Positions 17,541 through 26,376 of a stretch of DNA of 64,000 nt are shown here, one piece after another; positions within the stretch are counted from its first letter, which is position 1; each line of letters opens with the position of its first letter. The stretch is from Paraburkholderia adhaesiva (GTDB lineage: Bacteria; Pseudomonadota; Gammaproteobacteria; Burkholderiales; Burkholderiaceae), in assembly GCF_021390575.1 (NCBI RefSeq), contig NZ_JAJEJQ010000002.1, forward strand, positions 806,001-870,000, given 5' to 3'. Made by a program: the position numbers and the translations under genes. The notes beneath the pieces are model-generated. The model searched no databases. It saw nothing but the letters and a program-made list of their open reading frames with translations, and had not been told where the DNA came from.

Positions 17541-17680
17541 ATTTGCAGAATGGACCCTTCCTGGTGCGCTGGTTAATCCAGATTTTGGAAGGGGGTAAAG
17601 TCCCAACTACTTGCGTAATGCAATCCCTGACGCATAGTGAGAGTTCAGCCCCGGCCAGACGATGGCTGGGGCTTTTTTTC
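17541..17680 (+). ncRNA. Candidate structured small RNA ending in a terminator
   Basis: Between the sugar exporter and nuoM, CCCTTCC (17555-17561) pairs with GGAAGGG (17587-17593), enclosing a CTGG-TTAAT-CCAG stem-loop (17569-17581). A small TTGC/GCAA stem follows near 17611, and a strong intrinsic terminator closes the element. The nested stems and absence of an open frame suggest a transcript of about 140 nt. No clear promoter is seen, so it could instead be a processed 3' UTR of the upstream gene. Confidence 0.45.
17647..17679 (+). terminator. Intrinsic terminator
   Basis: AGCCCCGGCC and GGCTGGGGCT form a near-perfect stem with a short loop, followed directly by seven T. This is the clearest plus-strand terminator in the region and ends either the exporter transcript or the candidate small RNA. 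Confidence 0.85.
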
Positions 17681-17730
17681 GCCCAGCGAGGCGATGAGCG
17701 GGGCGAATAGCAGTTGACTTTGCAAGTTAT

Positions 17731-17759
17731 TTAACAGAAAGCAACAAGTAAGGTATTAT
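17731..17759 (+). promoter_or_regulatory. Sigma-70-like promoter upstream of nuoM
   Basis: TTAACA (17731-17736) and TATTAT (17754-17759) are 17 nt apart just after the terminator. It would give a leader of about 355 nt before nuoM at 18121, longer than usual. A perfect GTTTAC-CCTC-GTAAAC repeat (17953-17968) lies within that leader; no open frame with a ribosome site is seen there. Confidence 0.55.
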
Positions 17760-18120
17760 TCGGCCCGCTCCGCGGCCACGGGTGCCTCGCGTGAGCAAGT
17801 TAGAACACTTGGACCGCCAGTCTGCTGGTACAAATTGCCGCGTAAGCGCGCAGATGTCGTTTTTCATGAACATGAGAAGTCAAATAAAAACAATGATTTG
17901 AGTCAACGTCTGATCTGGCTTGTATTGTTGCGCTGCAAAACTTCCCCATTCCGTTTACCCTCGTAAACCCTTGAGCGTGTGTGGTTCTTTGCCGCAAGGC
18001 TGACAAATTCATTTCAGCCTGTCTGGCCCGAATTTCATCCCTCGAATTCCTTTCATTTATCTTTCGCTCCTTTCGGCGCGAAGGCGCATTATTTGCTGAG
18101 CATTTGTAAGGTCTTGTGAA

Positions 18121-19668
18121 ATGCAATCCGTCCCGTTACTGAGTCTGGCGATCTGGATTCCCATCCTGTTCGGTGCGGCCGTGCTGCGCCTCGGGTCCGA
18201 TCGTCACCCGCAGCGCACGCGCTGGCTGGCGCTCATCGGCGCCGTCGTCGGTCTGCTGCTGACCCTGCCGCTGATCACCGGCTTCGACAACCATGTTGCG
18301 GCCATGCAGTTCGTCGAGTACCGCGACTGGCTGCCGGAGTTCGGCGTGGCGATGCGTCTCGGGATCGATGGCATTTCGCTGTGGCTCGTCGTGCTGACCG
18401 CATTCACGACGCTCGTGATCGTGATTGCGTCGTGGAAGTCGATCAACGTGCGCGTCGCCCAGTATTTCGGCGCGTTCCTGATCCTCTCGGGGCTGATGGT
18501 CGGCACCTTTGCAGCGACCGACGGCATGCTGTTCTTCGTCTTCTTCGAGGCCACGCTGATCCCGCTGTATCTGCTGATCGGTACGTGGGGCAACGAGCGT
18601 CGCACCTATGCTGCGGTGAAATTCTTCTTTTTCTCGCTCGCCGGCTCGCTGCTGATGCTCGTGTCGATGCTGTACCTCTACAGCCAGTCGCACACGTTCG
18701 ACATGTCCGTGTGGCACGAACTGCAACTCGGCTTCCTGCCGCAGCTTTTCGTTTTCATTGGCTTCTTCGCGGCCTTCGCAGTGAAGGTGCCGATGTGGCC
18801 GTTCCACACGTGGCTGCCCGACGTCCACCTCGAAGCGCCGACCGGTGCCACCGTGATGCTCGCGATGCTCAAGCTGGGCGGCTACGGCTTTCTGCGCTTC
18901 ACGCTGCCGATCACGCCGGATGCCGCGCACTTCTTCTCGCCGGCCATCATCGCGCTGTCGCTCGTTGCGGTGATCTACGCGAGCCTGCTCGCGCTGGCGC
19001 AAACCGACATGACCAAGCTGCTCGCGTACTCGACCGTCGCGCACATGGGCCTCGTCACGCTCGGTCTCTTCCTGTTCAACCAGATCGGCACCGAAGGCGC
19101 GATCGTGCAGATGATCTCGTACGGCTTCGTGTCGGGCGCGATGCTGCTGTCGATCGGCGTGCTGTTCGACCGCACGAAAACGCGCTCGATCGCGGATTAC
19201 GGCGGCGTCGTCAACACGATGCCGCGCTACGCCGCGTTCCTGATGCTGTTCGCGATGGCCAACCTCGGCCTGCCCGGCACGTCGGGCTTCGTGGGCGAAT
19301 TCATGGTCATCATGGGCGCGATCCGCGTGAATTTCTGGATCGGCGCGGTGGCCGCGACGACCGTCATTCTGAGCGCGGCGTACACCTTGTGGATGTACAA
19401 GCGCGCGATCTTCGGCGCGGTGGCGAACAAGACCGTGGCGAAGCTGACCGACATCGGCGCCCGCGAATCGTTGATCTTTGTTTCGCTCGCAGCGCTGGTG
19501 CTCGGGATGGGCGTCTATCCGAAGCCCTTCACCGATGCGATCGAAGTCTCGGCGGCGAATCTCGTCACGCAGGCGGGACGCTCGAAGCAGCCGTCGGATG
19601 GTGGTGCACCTGCCGATGCAGTGCGCGCCGGCACGGATATCCACGCGCAGCACTCGCCGACGACGTAA
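18121..19668 (+). CDS. nuoM: NADH-quinone oxidoreductase subunit M, stand-alone copy
   Basis: The 515-residue protein is a clear NuoM: about 14 transmembrane helices, the channel glutamate in FVFFEATLIPLYLLIG (near residue 144) and the lysine in AVKVPMWPFHTWLPD (near residue 223), both essential for proton pumping. In complex I it is the second-last antiporter-like subunit. None of the other nuo genes is adjacent, so this is an isolated paralogue placed upstream of cyoABCD. The C-terminal 40 residues are polar and low-complexity. ATG follows TAAGG by 11 nt. A role as a lone antiporter or spare subunit is open. Confidence 0.9.
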   Translation: MQSVPLLSLAIWIPILFGAAVLRLGSDRHPQRTRWLALIGAVVGLLLTLPLITGFDNHVAAMQFVEYRDWLPEFGVAMRLGIDGISLWLVVLTAFTTLVIVIASWKSINVRVAQYFGAFLILSGLMVGTFAATDGMLFFVFFEATLIPLYLLIGTWGNERRTYAAVKFFFFSLAGSLLMLVSMLYLYSQSHTFDMSVWHELQLGFLPQLFVFIGFFAAFAVKVPMWPFHTWLPDVHLEAPTGATVMLAMLKLGGYGFLRFTLPITPDAAHFFSPAIIALSLVAVIYASLLALAQTDMTKLLAYSTVAHMGLVTLGLFLFNQIGTEGAIVQMISYGFVSGAMLLSIGVLFDRTKTRSIADYGGVVNTMPRYAAFLMLFAMANLGLPGTSGFVGEFMVIMGAIRVNFWIGAVAATTVILSAAYTLWMYKRAIFGAVANKTVAKLTDIGARESLIFVSLAALVLGMGVYPKPFTDAIEVSAANLVTQAGRSKQPSDGGAPADAVRAGTDIHAQHSPTT

Positions 19669-20006
19669 TCACCCAGGTTTTACCGCGCACGCGCTATGCC
19701 GCATCGTGAGATGGGGCAGGGTACGTGTGTGTGCATAAAAAGGTTGCGAACGCAACTCTAAAAAATTGCCGCACTGAATCTGCGGCGAACGGACGCAGGA
19801 CCCGGTGTGCTGGGGCTCGTCAGGTGCGGCGACGTGCGTCTGTTTTGTGCGACATAGTGTCTCAGCGTCGTTTTGGCAAGGATCAATTTACGCAATCGTT
19901 GATTGTTTTTTATCAAAGCGGCTGTATGATTCGGGCGCGCTTTCTTTGCGTGACGTCAGGGAATGTGCCCGAGACTACTCAATGAATTGAAATTCAGGCA
20001 AACGTG
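19669..20006. other. cyo upstream region
   Basis: No gene is seen. The region becomes AT-richer towards cyoA and contains a perfect GTTGCG-AA-CGCAAC repeat (19743-19756) and an inverted TTGAT-N8-ATCAA pair (19899-19916) about 90 nt before cyoA. The cyoA ribosome site is weak (CAGGC). Confidence 0.4.
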
Positions 20007-20894
20007 ATGAAAAGAACGACCTTGAAAAGGTTATTGCTTCCCGTCGCAGCCGGACTGGCCGCGTGCCTTTCGGGGTGCAACATGGAAATTCTCGACCCCA
20101 AAGGCAGCATCGGGGTAGCCGAGAAGCAACTGATCGCAACCTCCACCTTCGTGATGTTGATCGTGGTGGTTCCCGTGATCCTGCTGACGCTGTGGTTCGC
20201 TTACCGCTATCGCGCGTCGAACCGCAACGCCACGTACGCACCGAAATGGGCGCACTCCACGGCCATCGAAATCGTGGTCTGGACCATTCCCGCGCTGATC
20301 ATCCTGTTCCTCGGCATCCTCACCTGGAGGAGCACGCACGAGCTCGATCCGTACAAGCCGCTCGAGTCGAACGTGAAGCCGATCAACGTCGAAGTCGTCG
20401 CGCTCGACTGGAAGTGGCTCTTCATCTATCCGGACCTCGGCATCGCGTCGGTGAACCAGCTGGCTGTGCCGGTCGGTACGCCCGTGAATTTCCGCATCAC
20501 GTCGGACTCGGTGATGAACTCGTTCTTCATTCCGCAACTCGGCACGCAGGTCTACGCGATGGCGGGCATGCAGACGCGCCTGCACCTGATCGCGGATGAG
20601 GCTGGCACGTACCAGGGCCTATCGGCGAACTTCAGCGGCAAGGGCTTCTCGGACATGAAATTCAACACGCTCGCGACGAACCAGCAGGATTTCGACGCGT
20701 GGGTCAAGAAAGTGAAGGCGTCGTCGACGCAACTGTCGATGGATCAATACTCGACGGTCGCACAACCGAGCGAGAAGGCACCGGTTCAGTACTTCTCGAC
20801 GGTCGATCCGAAGCTCTTCACCAACATCATCGCGAAGTACAACAACGGCCACGTCACCGAATTCGACGACGCGTCGTGCGGTACGAAGGGGTAA
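20007..20894 (+). CDS. cyoA: Cytochrome o ubiquinol oxidase subunit II
   Basis: This 295-residue lipoprotein is subunit II of the bo3 quinol oxidase. A lipobox LSGC places the lipidated cysteine at residue 24, followed by two transmembrane helices and a periplasmic cupredoxin domain. The copper-A ligands of cytochrome c oxidases are absent, as expected for a quinol oxidase. The start is ATG 20007 rather than the GTG one codon earlier. It begins the cyoABCD operon, 7 nt before cyoB. Confidence 0.94.
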   Translation: MKRTTLKRLLLPVAAGLAACLSGCNMEILDPKGSIGVAEKQLIATSTFVMLIVVVPVILLTLWFAYRYRASNRNATYAPKWAHSTAIEIVVWTIPALIILFLGILTWRSTHELDPYKPLESNVKPINVEVVALDWKWLFIYPDLGIASVNQLAVPVGTPVNFRITSDSVMNSFFIPQLGTQVYAMAGMQTRLHLIADEAGTYQGLSANFSGKGFSDMKFNTLATNQQDFDAWVKKVKASSTQLSMDQYSTVAQPSEKAPVQYFSTVDPKLFTNIIAKYNNGHVTEFDDASCGTKG

Positions 20895-20901
20895 AGCAAG
20901 C

Positions 20902-22938
20902 ATGTTCGGCAAACTAACACTGGATGCGATTCCGTACCACGAGCCAATCATCGTGGTGACGGCGATCGCGATGGCGCTCGGCGGGGCAGGATTGTTCGGC
21001 CTGATCACTTACTTCGGTAAGTGGAAATATCTCTGGACGGAGTGGCTGACGAGCGTCGACCACAAGCGTCTGGGCGTGATGTACATCGTCCTCGCGATCG
21101 TCATGCTGGTCCGCGGTTTCGCGGACGCGATCATGATGCGCACGCAGCTCGCGCTCGCGTACAACGCGCCGGGCTACCTGCCGCCGCACCATTACGACCA
21201 GATCTTCACGGCGCACGGCGTCATCATGATCTTCTTCTTCGCGATGGCGTTCATGGTCGGCCTGATGAACATCATCGTGCCGCTGCAGATCGGCGCACGC
21301 GACGTGGCGTTTCCATTCCTCAACAACCTGTCGTTCTGGATGACGGCTGTTGGCGCGGTCCTGATGATGATCTCGCTCGTCATCGGCGAATTCGCGCAGG
21401 TGGGCTGGCTCGCGTATCCGCCGCTTTCGGAGCTTGCGTACAGTCCGGGCGTGGGGGTCGACTATTACATCTGGGCACTGCAGATTTCGGGCGTAGGCAC
21501 GCTGCTGACCGGCGTGAACTTCTTCGTCACGATCATCAAGATGCGCGCTCCCGGCATGACGATGATGAAGATGCCGGTGTTCACGTGGACGGCGCTGTGC
21601 ACGAACGTGCTGATCATGGCCTCGTTCCCGATCCTGACCGTGGCGCTCGCGCTGCTCGGCCTCGATCGTTACCTCGGCATGCACTTCTTCACGAACGATG
21701 CCGGCGGCAACCAGATGATGTACCTGAACCTGATCTGGGCTTGGGGTCACCCTGAGGTGTACATCCTCGTCCTGCCGGCGTTCGGTATCTTCTCGGAAGT
21801 CGTTTCGACCTTCGCCAAGAAGCCGCTGTTCGGCTACAAGACGATGGTGTGGGCGACCTGCGCGATCATGGTGCTGGCGTTCCTCGTGTGGCTGCACCAC
21901 TTCTTCACGATGGGTTCGGGCGCCGACGTCAATGCGTTCTTCGGCATCATGACGATGATCATCGCGATCCCGACGGGCGTGAAGATCTTCAACTGGCTGT
22001 TCACGATCTACCGTGGCCGTCTGGAATTCTCGACGCCCATCCTGTGGACGATCGGCTTCATGGTCACGTTCACGATCGGCGGCATGACCGGCGTGATGCT
22101 GGCGATCCCGGGCGCGGACTTTGTGCTGCACAACTCGCTGTTCCTGATCGCGCACTTCCACAACGTGATCATCGGCGGCGTGGTGTTCGGTTACCTGGCC
22201 GGCATGAACTTCTGGTTCCCGAAGGTCTTCGGCTTCAAGCTCAACGAAAAGCTCGGCAAGCGCGCGTTCTGGTTCTGGCTCTCGGGCTTCTATGTCGCGT
22301 TCACGCCGCTGTATGTGCTCGGCTTCATGGGCGCAACCCGCCGTCTGAACCACTACGACAACGCTGCATGGCATCCGTGGATGGTCATCGCCTGGTTCGG
22401 CGCTGTGCTCGTGCTGATCGGTATCGCTCACCAACTGCTGCAACTGTACGTTTCGATCCGCGATCGCAACCTGCCGGAAAACCGCGACCTGACGGGCGAT
22501 CCGTGGGGCGGTCGTACGCTGGAATGGTCGATCTCGTCGCCGCCGCCGTCGTATAACTTCCCGGTGATCCCGCACGTGAGCGAACTCGACGAATTCGCGC
22601 ACATGAAGGAAACGGGCCGTGAAACGCCGGACGTGGCGAATACGAAGTACTTCGACATCCACATGCCGTCGAACACGAGCGCCGGCATCCTGATCGGTGC
22701 ATTCAGCCTCGTGCTGAGCTTCGCAGGCATCTGGCACATCTGGTGGCTGGCTATCCTCGGTTTTGCCGGCATCATCGCCACGGCAATCGCGTACAGCTTC
22801 CAGAAGAACGAAGGCTTTTACATCCCGGCCGCCAAGGTCCGGGCAGATGAAGAACTGCGCAACCGCGCACTCGTCAAGGCGTTTGCGGGCAAGCAGCGCA
22901 GTGGCATGGTTGACGAAGAAGCACTGGAGGCCAACTGA
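20902..22938 (+). CDS. cyoB: Cytochrome o ubiquinol oxidase subunit I
   Basis: The 678-residue catalytic subunit holds haem b, haem o3 and copper B. Key features are the haem ligand in FTAHGVIMIFF (near residue 107), WGHPEVYILVLP with the His-Tyr crosslink pair (near residue 282), the copper-B pair in LHHFFTMG, and HFHNVIIGG near residue 418. It reduces oxygen to water and pumps protons. Its stop overlaps the cyoC start by one base (TGATG). Confidence 0.97.
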   Translation: MFGKLTLDAIPYHEPIIVVTAIAMALGGAGLFGLITYFGKWKYLWTEWLTSVDHKRLGVMYIVLAIVMLVRGFADAIMMRTQLALAYNAPGYLPPHHYDQIFTAHGVIMIFFFAMAFMVGLMNIIVPLQIGARDVAFPFLNNLSFWMTAVGAVLMMISLVIGEFAQVGWLAYPPLSELAYSPGVGVDYYIWALQISGVGTLLTGVNFFVTIIKMRAPGMTMMKMPVFTWTALCTNVLIMASFPILTVALALLGLDRYLGMHFFTNDAGGNQMMYLNLIWAWGHPEVYILVLPAFGIFSEVVSTFAKKPLFGYKTMVWATCAIMVLAFLVWLHHFFTMGSGADVNAFFGIMTMIIAIPTGVKIFNWLFTIYRGRLEFSTPILWTIGFMVTFTIGGMTGVMLAIPGADFVLHNSLFLIAHFHNVIIGGVVFGYLAGMNFWFPKVFGFKLNEKLGKRAFWFWLSGFYVAFTPLYVLGFMGATRRLNHYDNAAWHPWMVIAWFGAVLVLIGIAHQLLQLYVSIRDRNLPENRDLTGDPWGGRTLEWSISSPPPSYNFPVIPHVSELDEFAHMKETGRETPDVANTKYFDIHMPSNTSAGILIGAFSLVLSFAGIWHIWWLAILGFAGIIATAIAYSFQKNEGFYIPAAKVRADEELRNRALVKAFAGKQRSGMVDEEALEAN

Positions 22939-23549
22939 TGTTGCAGAAAACAAGTGCGGCCGCGCTGGCGGAGCACGATCACCACGATCACCCGCCGTCG
23001 CATTCGGTCTTCGGCTTCTGGCTGTACCTGATGACGGACTGCATCATCTTCGGCACGCTGTTCGCAGTGTTCGCCGTGATGCAGAACCAGTTTGCAGGCG
23101 GCCCGACGGGCAAGGACCTGTTCGATATTCCCGGCGTTGCGCTGGAAACGGCAGTGCTGCTGATTTCGAGCATCACGTACGGCTTCGCGATGATCGGCGC
23201 GCACAAGCAGCGCACCGGTCAGGTGCTGTTCTGGCTGGCCGTCACGTTCCTGTGCGGTGCGACGTTCCTGTACTTCGAACTGCATGAATTCGCAGGCCTG
23301 ATCGCCGAAGGCAATGGCCCGGGCCGTAGCGCGTTCCTGTCGGCGTTCTTCACGCTGGTCGCGACGCACGGTATCCACGTGACGTTCGGCATGCTGTGGA
23401 TGATCGTCCTGATGGTGCAGATCGTGAAGGCGCCGTCGCTGGGCGAGCGCGAACTGCGCCGCCTGACGTGCCTGAGCCTCTTCTGGCACTTCCTGGACAT
23501 CGTCTGGATCTGCGTGTTCTCTTTTGTTTATCTTGCGAGCGTGATCTAA
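22938..23549 (+). CDS. cyoC: Cytochrome o ubiquinol oxidase subunit III
   Basis: The 203-residue membrane protein has five hydrophobic helices and the cyoC pattern (HSVFGFWLYLMTDCIIFGTLF at the start, ATHGIHVTFGMLWM, WHFLDIVWICVF at the end). The N-terminal histidine-rich stretch EHDHHDHPPSH is a local peculiarity. It overlaps cyoB by one base and is followed directly by cyoD, implying translational coupling. Confidence 0.95.
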   Translation: MLQKTSAAALAEHDHHDHPPSHSVFGFWLYLMTDCIIFGTLFAVFAVMQNQFAGGPTGKDLFDIPGVALETAVLLISSITYGFAMIGAHKQRTGQVLFWLAVTFLCGATFLYFELHEFAGLIAEGNGPGRSAFLSAFFTLVATHGIHVTFGMLWMIVLMVQIVKAPSLGERELRRLTCLSLFWHFLDIVWICVFSFVYLASVI

Positions 23550-23879
23550 ATGAGTGCTCATTCCATCCACGAAGAAGATAGCCACGGCAGCCTCGGCAGC
23601 TATCTGGCGGGTTTCGTCCTGGCAGTGGTGCTCACGGCCGCTTCGTTCTGGCTTGTGCTGCATGGCGGATTTCCGCGCGAGACGGCACTGCTCGGTCTCG
23701 CCGTGCTGGCTGCGGTGCAGATCGTGGTCCACCTCGTGTTCTTCCTGCATATGAACACGTCGTCGACCCAGCGCTGGAACGTGACCGCATTCGGCTTCAC
23801 GGTGTTGACGGTGCTGATCGTCATCGTCGGTACGCTGTGGGTCATGCACAACGTCACCATGCAAATGATGTCGCGTTAA
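23550..23879 (+). CDS. cyoD: Cytochrome o ubiquinol oxidase subunit IV
   Basis: The 109-residue, three-helix protein matches CyoD, which assists copper-B assembly. It begins immediately after the cyoC stop. The conserved segment VHLVFFLHMNTSSTQRWN is present. No cyoE (haem o synthase) follows; a strong bidirectional terminator closes the operon, so cyoE must lie elsewhere. Confidence 0.94.
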   Translation: MSAHSIHEEDSHGSLGSYLAGFVLAVVLTAASFWLVLHGGFPRETALLGLAVLAAVQIVVHLVFFLHMNTSSTQRWNVTAFGFTVLTVLIVIVGTLWVMHNVTMQMMSR

Positions 23880-23928
23880 GCGTCATTGTTTCGGATCGTG
23901 CGCTTCGCGTTGGCGGAGTGCGCGAACG

Positions 23929-23966
23929 AAAAACGCCGCCTGGGCTGCTGCCCCGGCGGCGTTTTT
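23929..23966. terminator. Bidirectional terminator between cyoD and SGNH hydrolase
   Basis: AAAACGCCGCC and GGCGGCGTTTTT pair around a GC-rich loop, with T-runs on both strands. It serves cyoD on the plus strand and the convergent hydrolase gene on the minus strand. Confidence 0.85.
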
Positions 23967-24007
23967 CATTGAGGCGTGTCGTTTCGCTTCGGAAAAGGGG
24001 AAAAGTT

Positions 24008-24658
24008 TCAGGCGCCGAAGCGCTGGCGCAGGAGTTCGGCGATGACAATGCCCAGGCGGTGGTGCTGTTCGGCTTCGTAGTGGACGCCGTCGGTAGAGCT
24101 CACCGTGGCGATATCGCCGGCGTCGAGAAATGCCGAGCCGAACTTCACCGCGACGCGTTCGTAGAGCGGCCCGAGCAGCCGCGATTTCGCTGCGCCGCCG
24201 GTGAAGATTTCGCCGAGGAAACCCACTTCGTCGATCGGCGAAGGCGCCATCAACAGGACGTGCGGCGTGGTGCCGCCAGGACCTGCGTGGCAGGCAACCA
24301 GCGTTTCAAGCAGCAGTGAAACCGAGGCTGCGATATCGGCTGGCGTGACGGAGAAGCGCGCCTTGAGATCGTTGGTGCCGAGCATCAGCACGACGATGTC
24401 GACGGGCAACTGACTTTCGAGGCACGCGCGCAGGTAGTTGAGCCCATTCTTGTGTTGACCCTGGATCGGGTCGTCGTGGACGGTGGTGCGCCCGGGCAGT
24501 CCTTCTTCGATGACGCTCCAGTCATCGCCGAGCACTGCCTGAAGCACGCCGGGCCAGCGGTCCGTGGGGCCAAAGCGTTCGAATACGCCGGGCTGCGTGA
24601 GCGGTTTGGTGCCGTGTGTGTTGGAATCGCCGAAACAGAGCAGGGTGCGGGACGCCAT
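24008..24658 (-). CDS. SGNH/GDSL hydrolase (arylesterase-like)
   Basis: The 216-residue protein has the SGNH blocks in order: block I FGDSNTHG with Ser11, the glycine in the EEGLPGRT segment, block III LMLGTNDLK with the asparagine, and block V DGVHY with the Asp-His pair near the C terminus. No signal peptide is present, so it acts in the cytoplasm. Close relatives are annotated as arylesterases with multi-substrate activity. GAGGAACTC before the ATG fixes the start. It stands alone. Confidence 0.86.
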   Translation of the reverse strand: MASRTLLCFGDSNTHGTKPLTQPGVFERFGPTDRWPGVLQAVLGDDWSVIEEGLPGRTTVHDDPIQGQHKNGLNYLRACLESQLPVDIVVLMLGTNDLKARFSVTPADIAASVSLLLETLVACHAGPGGTTPHVLLMAPSPIDEVGFLGEIFTGGAAKSRLLGPLYERVAVKFGSAFLDAGDIATVSSTDGVHYEAEQHHRLGIVIAELLRQRFGA

Positions 24659-25193
24659 GAGTTCCTCGCTTGCTAATGAGTTGACTTGCCGATCCGGAAC
24701 CCAGATGGCGCATGACAGGTGCCGTCAGGTGCGGGAATGCGATGTCCGACTTTATGCGATTTTCTGGCGACTCGGCTAGTATGCGCATGCTGTAACCGAT
24801 GGCCTGTTGATCACCAGGCAGAATTTGGCATCCTCGGAGCCTCGTGGACGAGGCTCTGTTCGCGGCACTGCGCCGCGCATGATCGTGTGCAAACGCGTCC
24901 GCTCCGGTACGGCTGCGTGTTCGCGCATTCAAGCGGACCAGTGCTTCGAGGCGCGGTACAAGGCCGCGGCCAGGAGCATTCTGCGCGCGCTACCGTCGAA
25001 CGAATCAAAGGGCGAGATCGAATGCGCTGGGTGCGCACTATCTCGCCCGTTTTCCTTATTCCGATCGGCAACCTGTCGCTTCGCTCGTGAAGCGGCACAG
25101 CGGCTTTGCGCTGCCGAATGGAAATACCGGATTTTTTCAACCTGGCGCGGGCATCGCGTTTGCCGCGGCCTGCGTCCACCAGGAGGGCAGTTG
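24659..25193. other. Intergenic region with hairpins, possible small RNA
   Basis: No convincing gene is seen in 535 nt. A perfect GAGCCTCG-TGGA-CGAGGCTC hairpin lies at 24837-24856 and a 9-bp stem (GGGCGAGAT/ATCTCGCCC) at 25010-25048 is followed by GTTTTCCTTATT, terminator-like on the plus strand. Both could belong to a small transcript or to a leader of the oxidoreductase gene. Confidence 0.35.
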
Positions 25194-26291
25194 ATGTCCG
25201 CATTGTTCGAACCGTTCAAGCTCAAAGATGTATCCCTGCGCAACCGTATCGCGGTGCCGCCGATGTGTCAGTACATGGCCGTCGATGGCGTCATCAACGA
25301 CTGGCACCATGTGCACCTCGCACAGATCGCGCGCGGCGGTGCGGGCCTCGTGATCGTCGAGGCTACTGCGGTGTCGCCGGAAGGCCGCATCACGCCGGGG
25401 TGTGCCGGTTTGTGGAATGACGCGCAGGGGCAGGCATTCGCGCCAACTGTGGCAGCAATCAAGGCAGCGGGCGCGGTACCGGGCATCCAGATCGCACACG
25501 CGGGCCGCAAGGCGAGCGCGAACCGCCCCTGGGAGGGCGACGACCATATTTCCGAAGGGGACCCGCGCGGCTGGCAGACGATTGCTCCGTCCGCGATCGC
25601 GTTCGGCGCTCATCTGCCGAAGGTGCCGAAGGCGATGACGCTCGACGACATCGCCCGCGTGCGCGACGACTTCGTTGCGGCGGCGAAGCGCGCGCTGGCG
25701 GCGGGCTTCGAGTGGCTCGAACTGCATTTTGCCCATGGCTATCTCGGACAGAGCTTTTTCTCGCCACACTCGAATCAACGCAACGATGCGTATGGCGGCA
25801 GCCTCGAAAATCGCAGTCGTTTCCTGCTGGAAACGCTGGCAGCGGTGCGAAAAGTCTGGCCGGAGCATCTGCCGCTGACTGCACGATTCGGTGTGATCGA
25901 GTACGACGGCCGCGATGAGCAAACGCTCGCTGAATCGATCGAACTGGCGAAGGGGTTCAAGCGAGAAGGGCTCGACATGCTGAGCGTGAGCGTGGGCTTT
26001 TCGACACCGACCGCACAAATCCCGTGGGCGCCCGCGTTCCTTGCGCCGATTGCGCAGAAAGTGCGCCGTGCCGTCGGCATGCCAGTCGCTTCCGCGTGGG
26101 GTATCGACACGCCCGCGCTCGCCGAACGGTCGGTGGCTTCGGAGCAGCTGGACCTGGTGATGGTGGGCCGCGCACATCTCGCGAATCCGCATTGGCCGTA
26201 TTACGCGGCGCGCGAACTGGGCGTTGAGCGCGCGTCGTGGACCTTGCCCGCGCCGTACGCGCACTGGCTTGAGCGTTACAAGGTCGGCTGA
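25194..26291 (+). CDS. NADH:flavin oxidoreductase, old yellow enzyme (YqjM/XenA type)
   Basis: The 365-residue FMN enzyme reduces activated C=C bonds of enones and related electrophiles. It has the class-defining cysteine in VPPMCQYM (near residue 25), the FMN/substrate segment LHFAHGYLGQSFFSPHSN, and YGGSLENRSRFLLE. The start is certain: AGGAGGG lies 7 nt before ATG 25194. It is convergent with the alcohol dehydrogenase gene and has no obvious operon partner, so it probably works in detoxification. Confidence 0.9.
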   Translation: MSALFEPFKLKDVSLRNRIAVPPMCQYMAVDGVINDWHHVHLAQIARGGAGLVIVEATAVSPEGRITPGCAGLWNDAQGQAFAPTVAAIKAAGAVPGIQIAHAGRKASANRPWEGDDHISEGDPRGWQTIAPSAIAFGAHLPKVPKAMTLDDIARVRDDFVAAAKRALAAGFEWLELHFAHGYLGQSFFSPHSNQRNDAYGGSLENRSRFLLETLAAVRKVWPEHLPLTARFGVIEYDGRDEQTLAESIELAKGFKREGLDMLSVSVGFSTPTAQIPWAPAFLAPIAQKVRRAVGMPVASAWGIDTPALAERSVASEQLDLVMVGRAHLANPHWPYYAARELGVERASWTLPAPYAHWLERYKVG

Positions 26292-26376
26292 TCTTTGCCG
26301 ATACGAAAAACTGAACCGGGCGGGCACCGCGAAGCGGCCCCGCGCGGTTTTCCATTCGCAAATAATCGCAGGCGGT

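Noticed and set aside
18136..19653. Long open frame on the minus strand opposite nuoM
   Set aside because: Its translation is rich in Arg, His, Gln and Asp with no family pattern; it mirrors a GC-rich membrane-protein gene. Similar frames lie opposite cyoB (20914-22953), ggt and the UvrA gene and were dropped for the same reason.
19899..19916. TTGAT...ATCAA resembling an FNR/ANR box upstream of cyoA
   Set aside because: The spacer is 8 nt instead of the 4 nt required, so it is not an FNR site. It is kept only as a weak inverted repeat.
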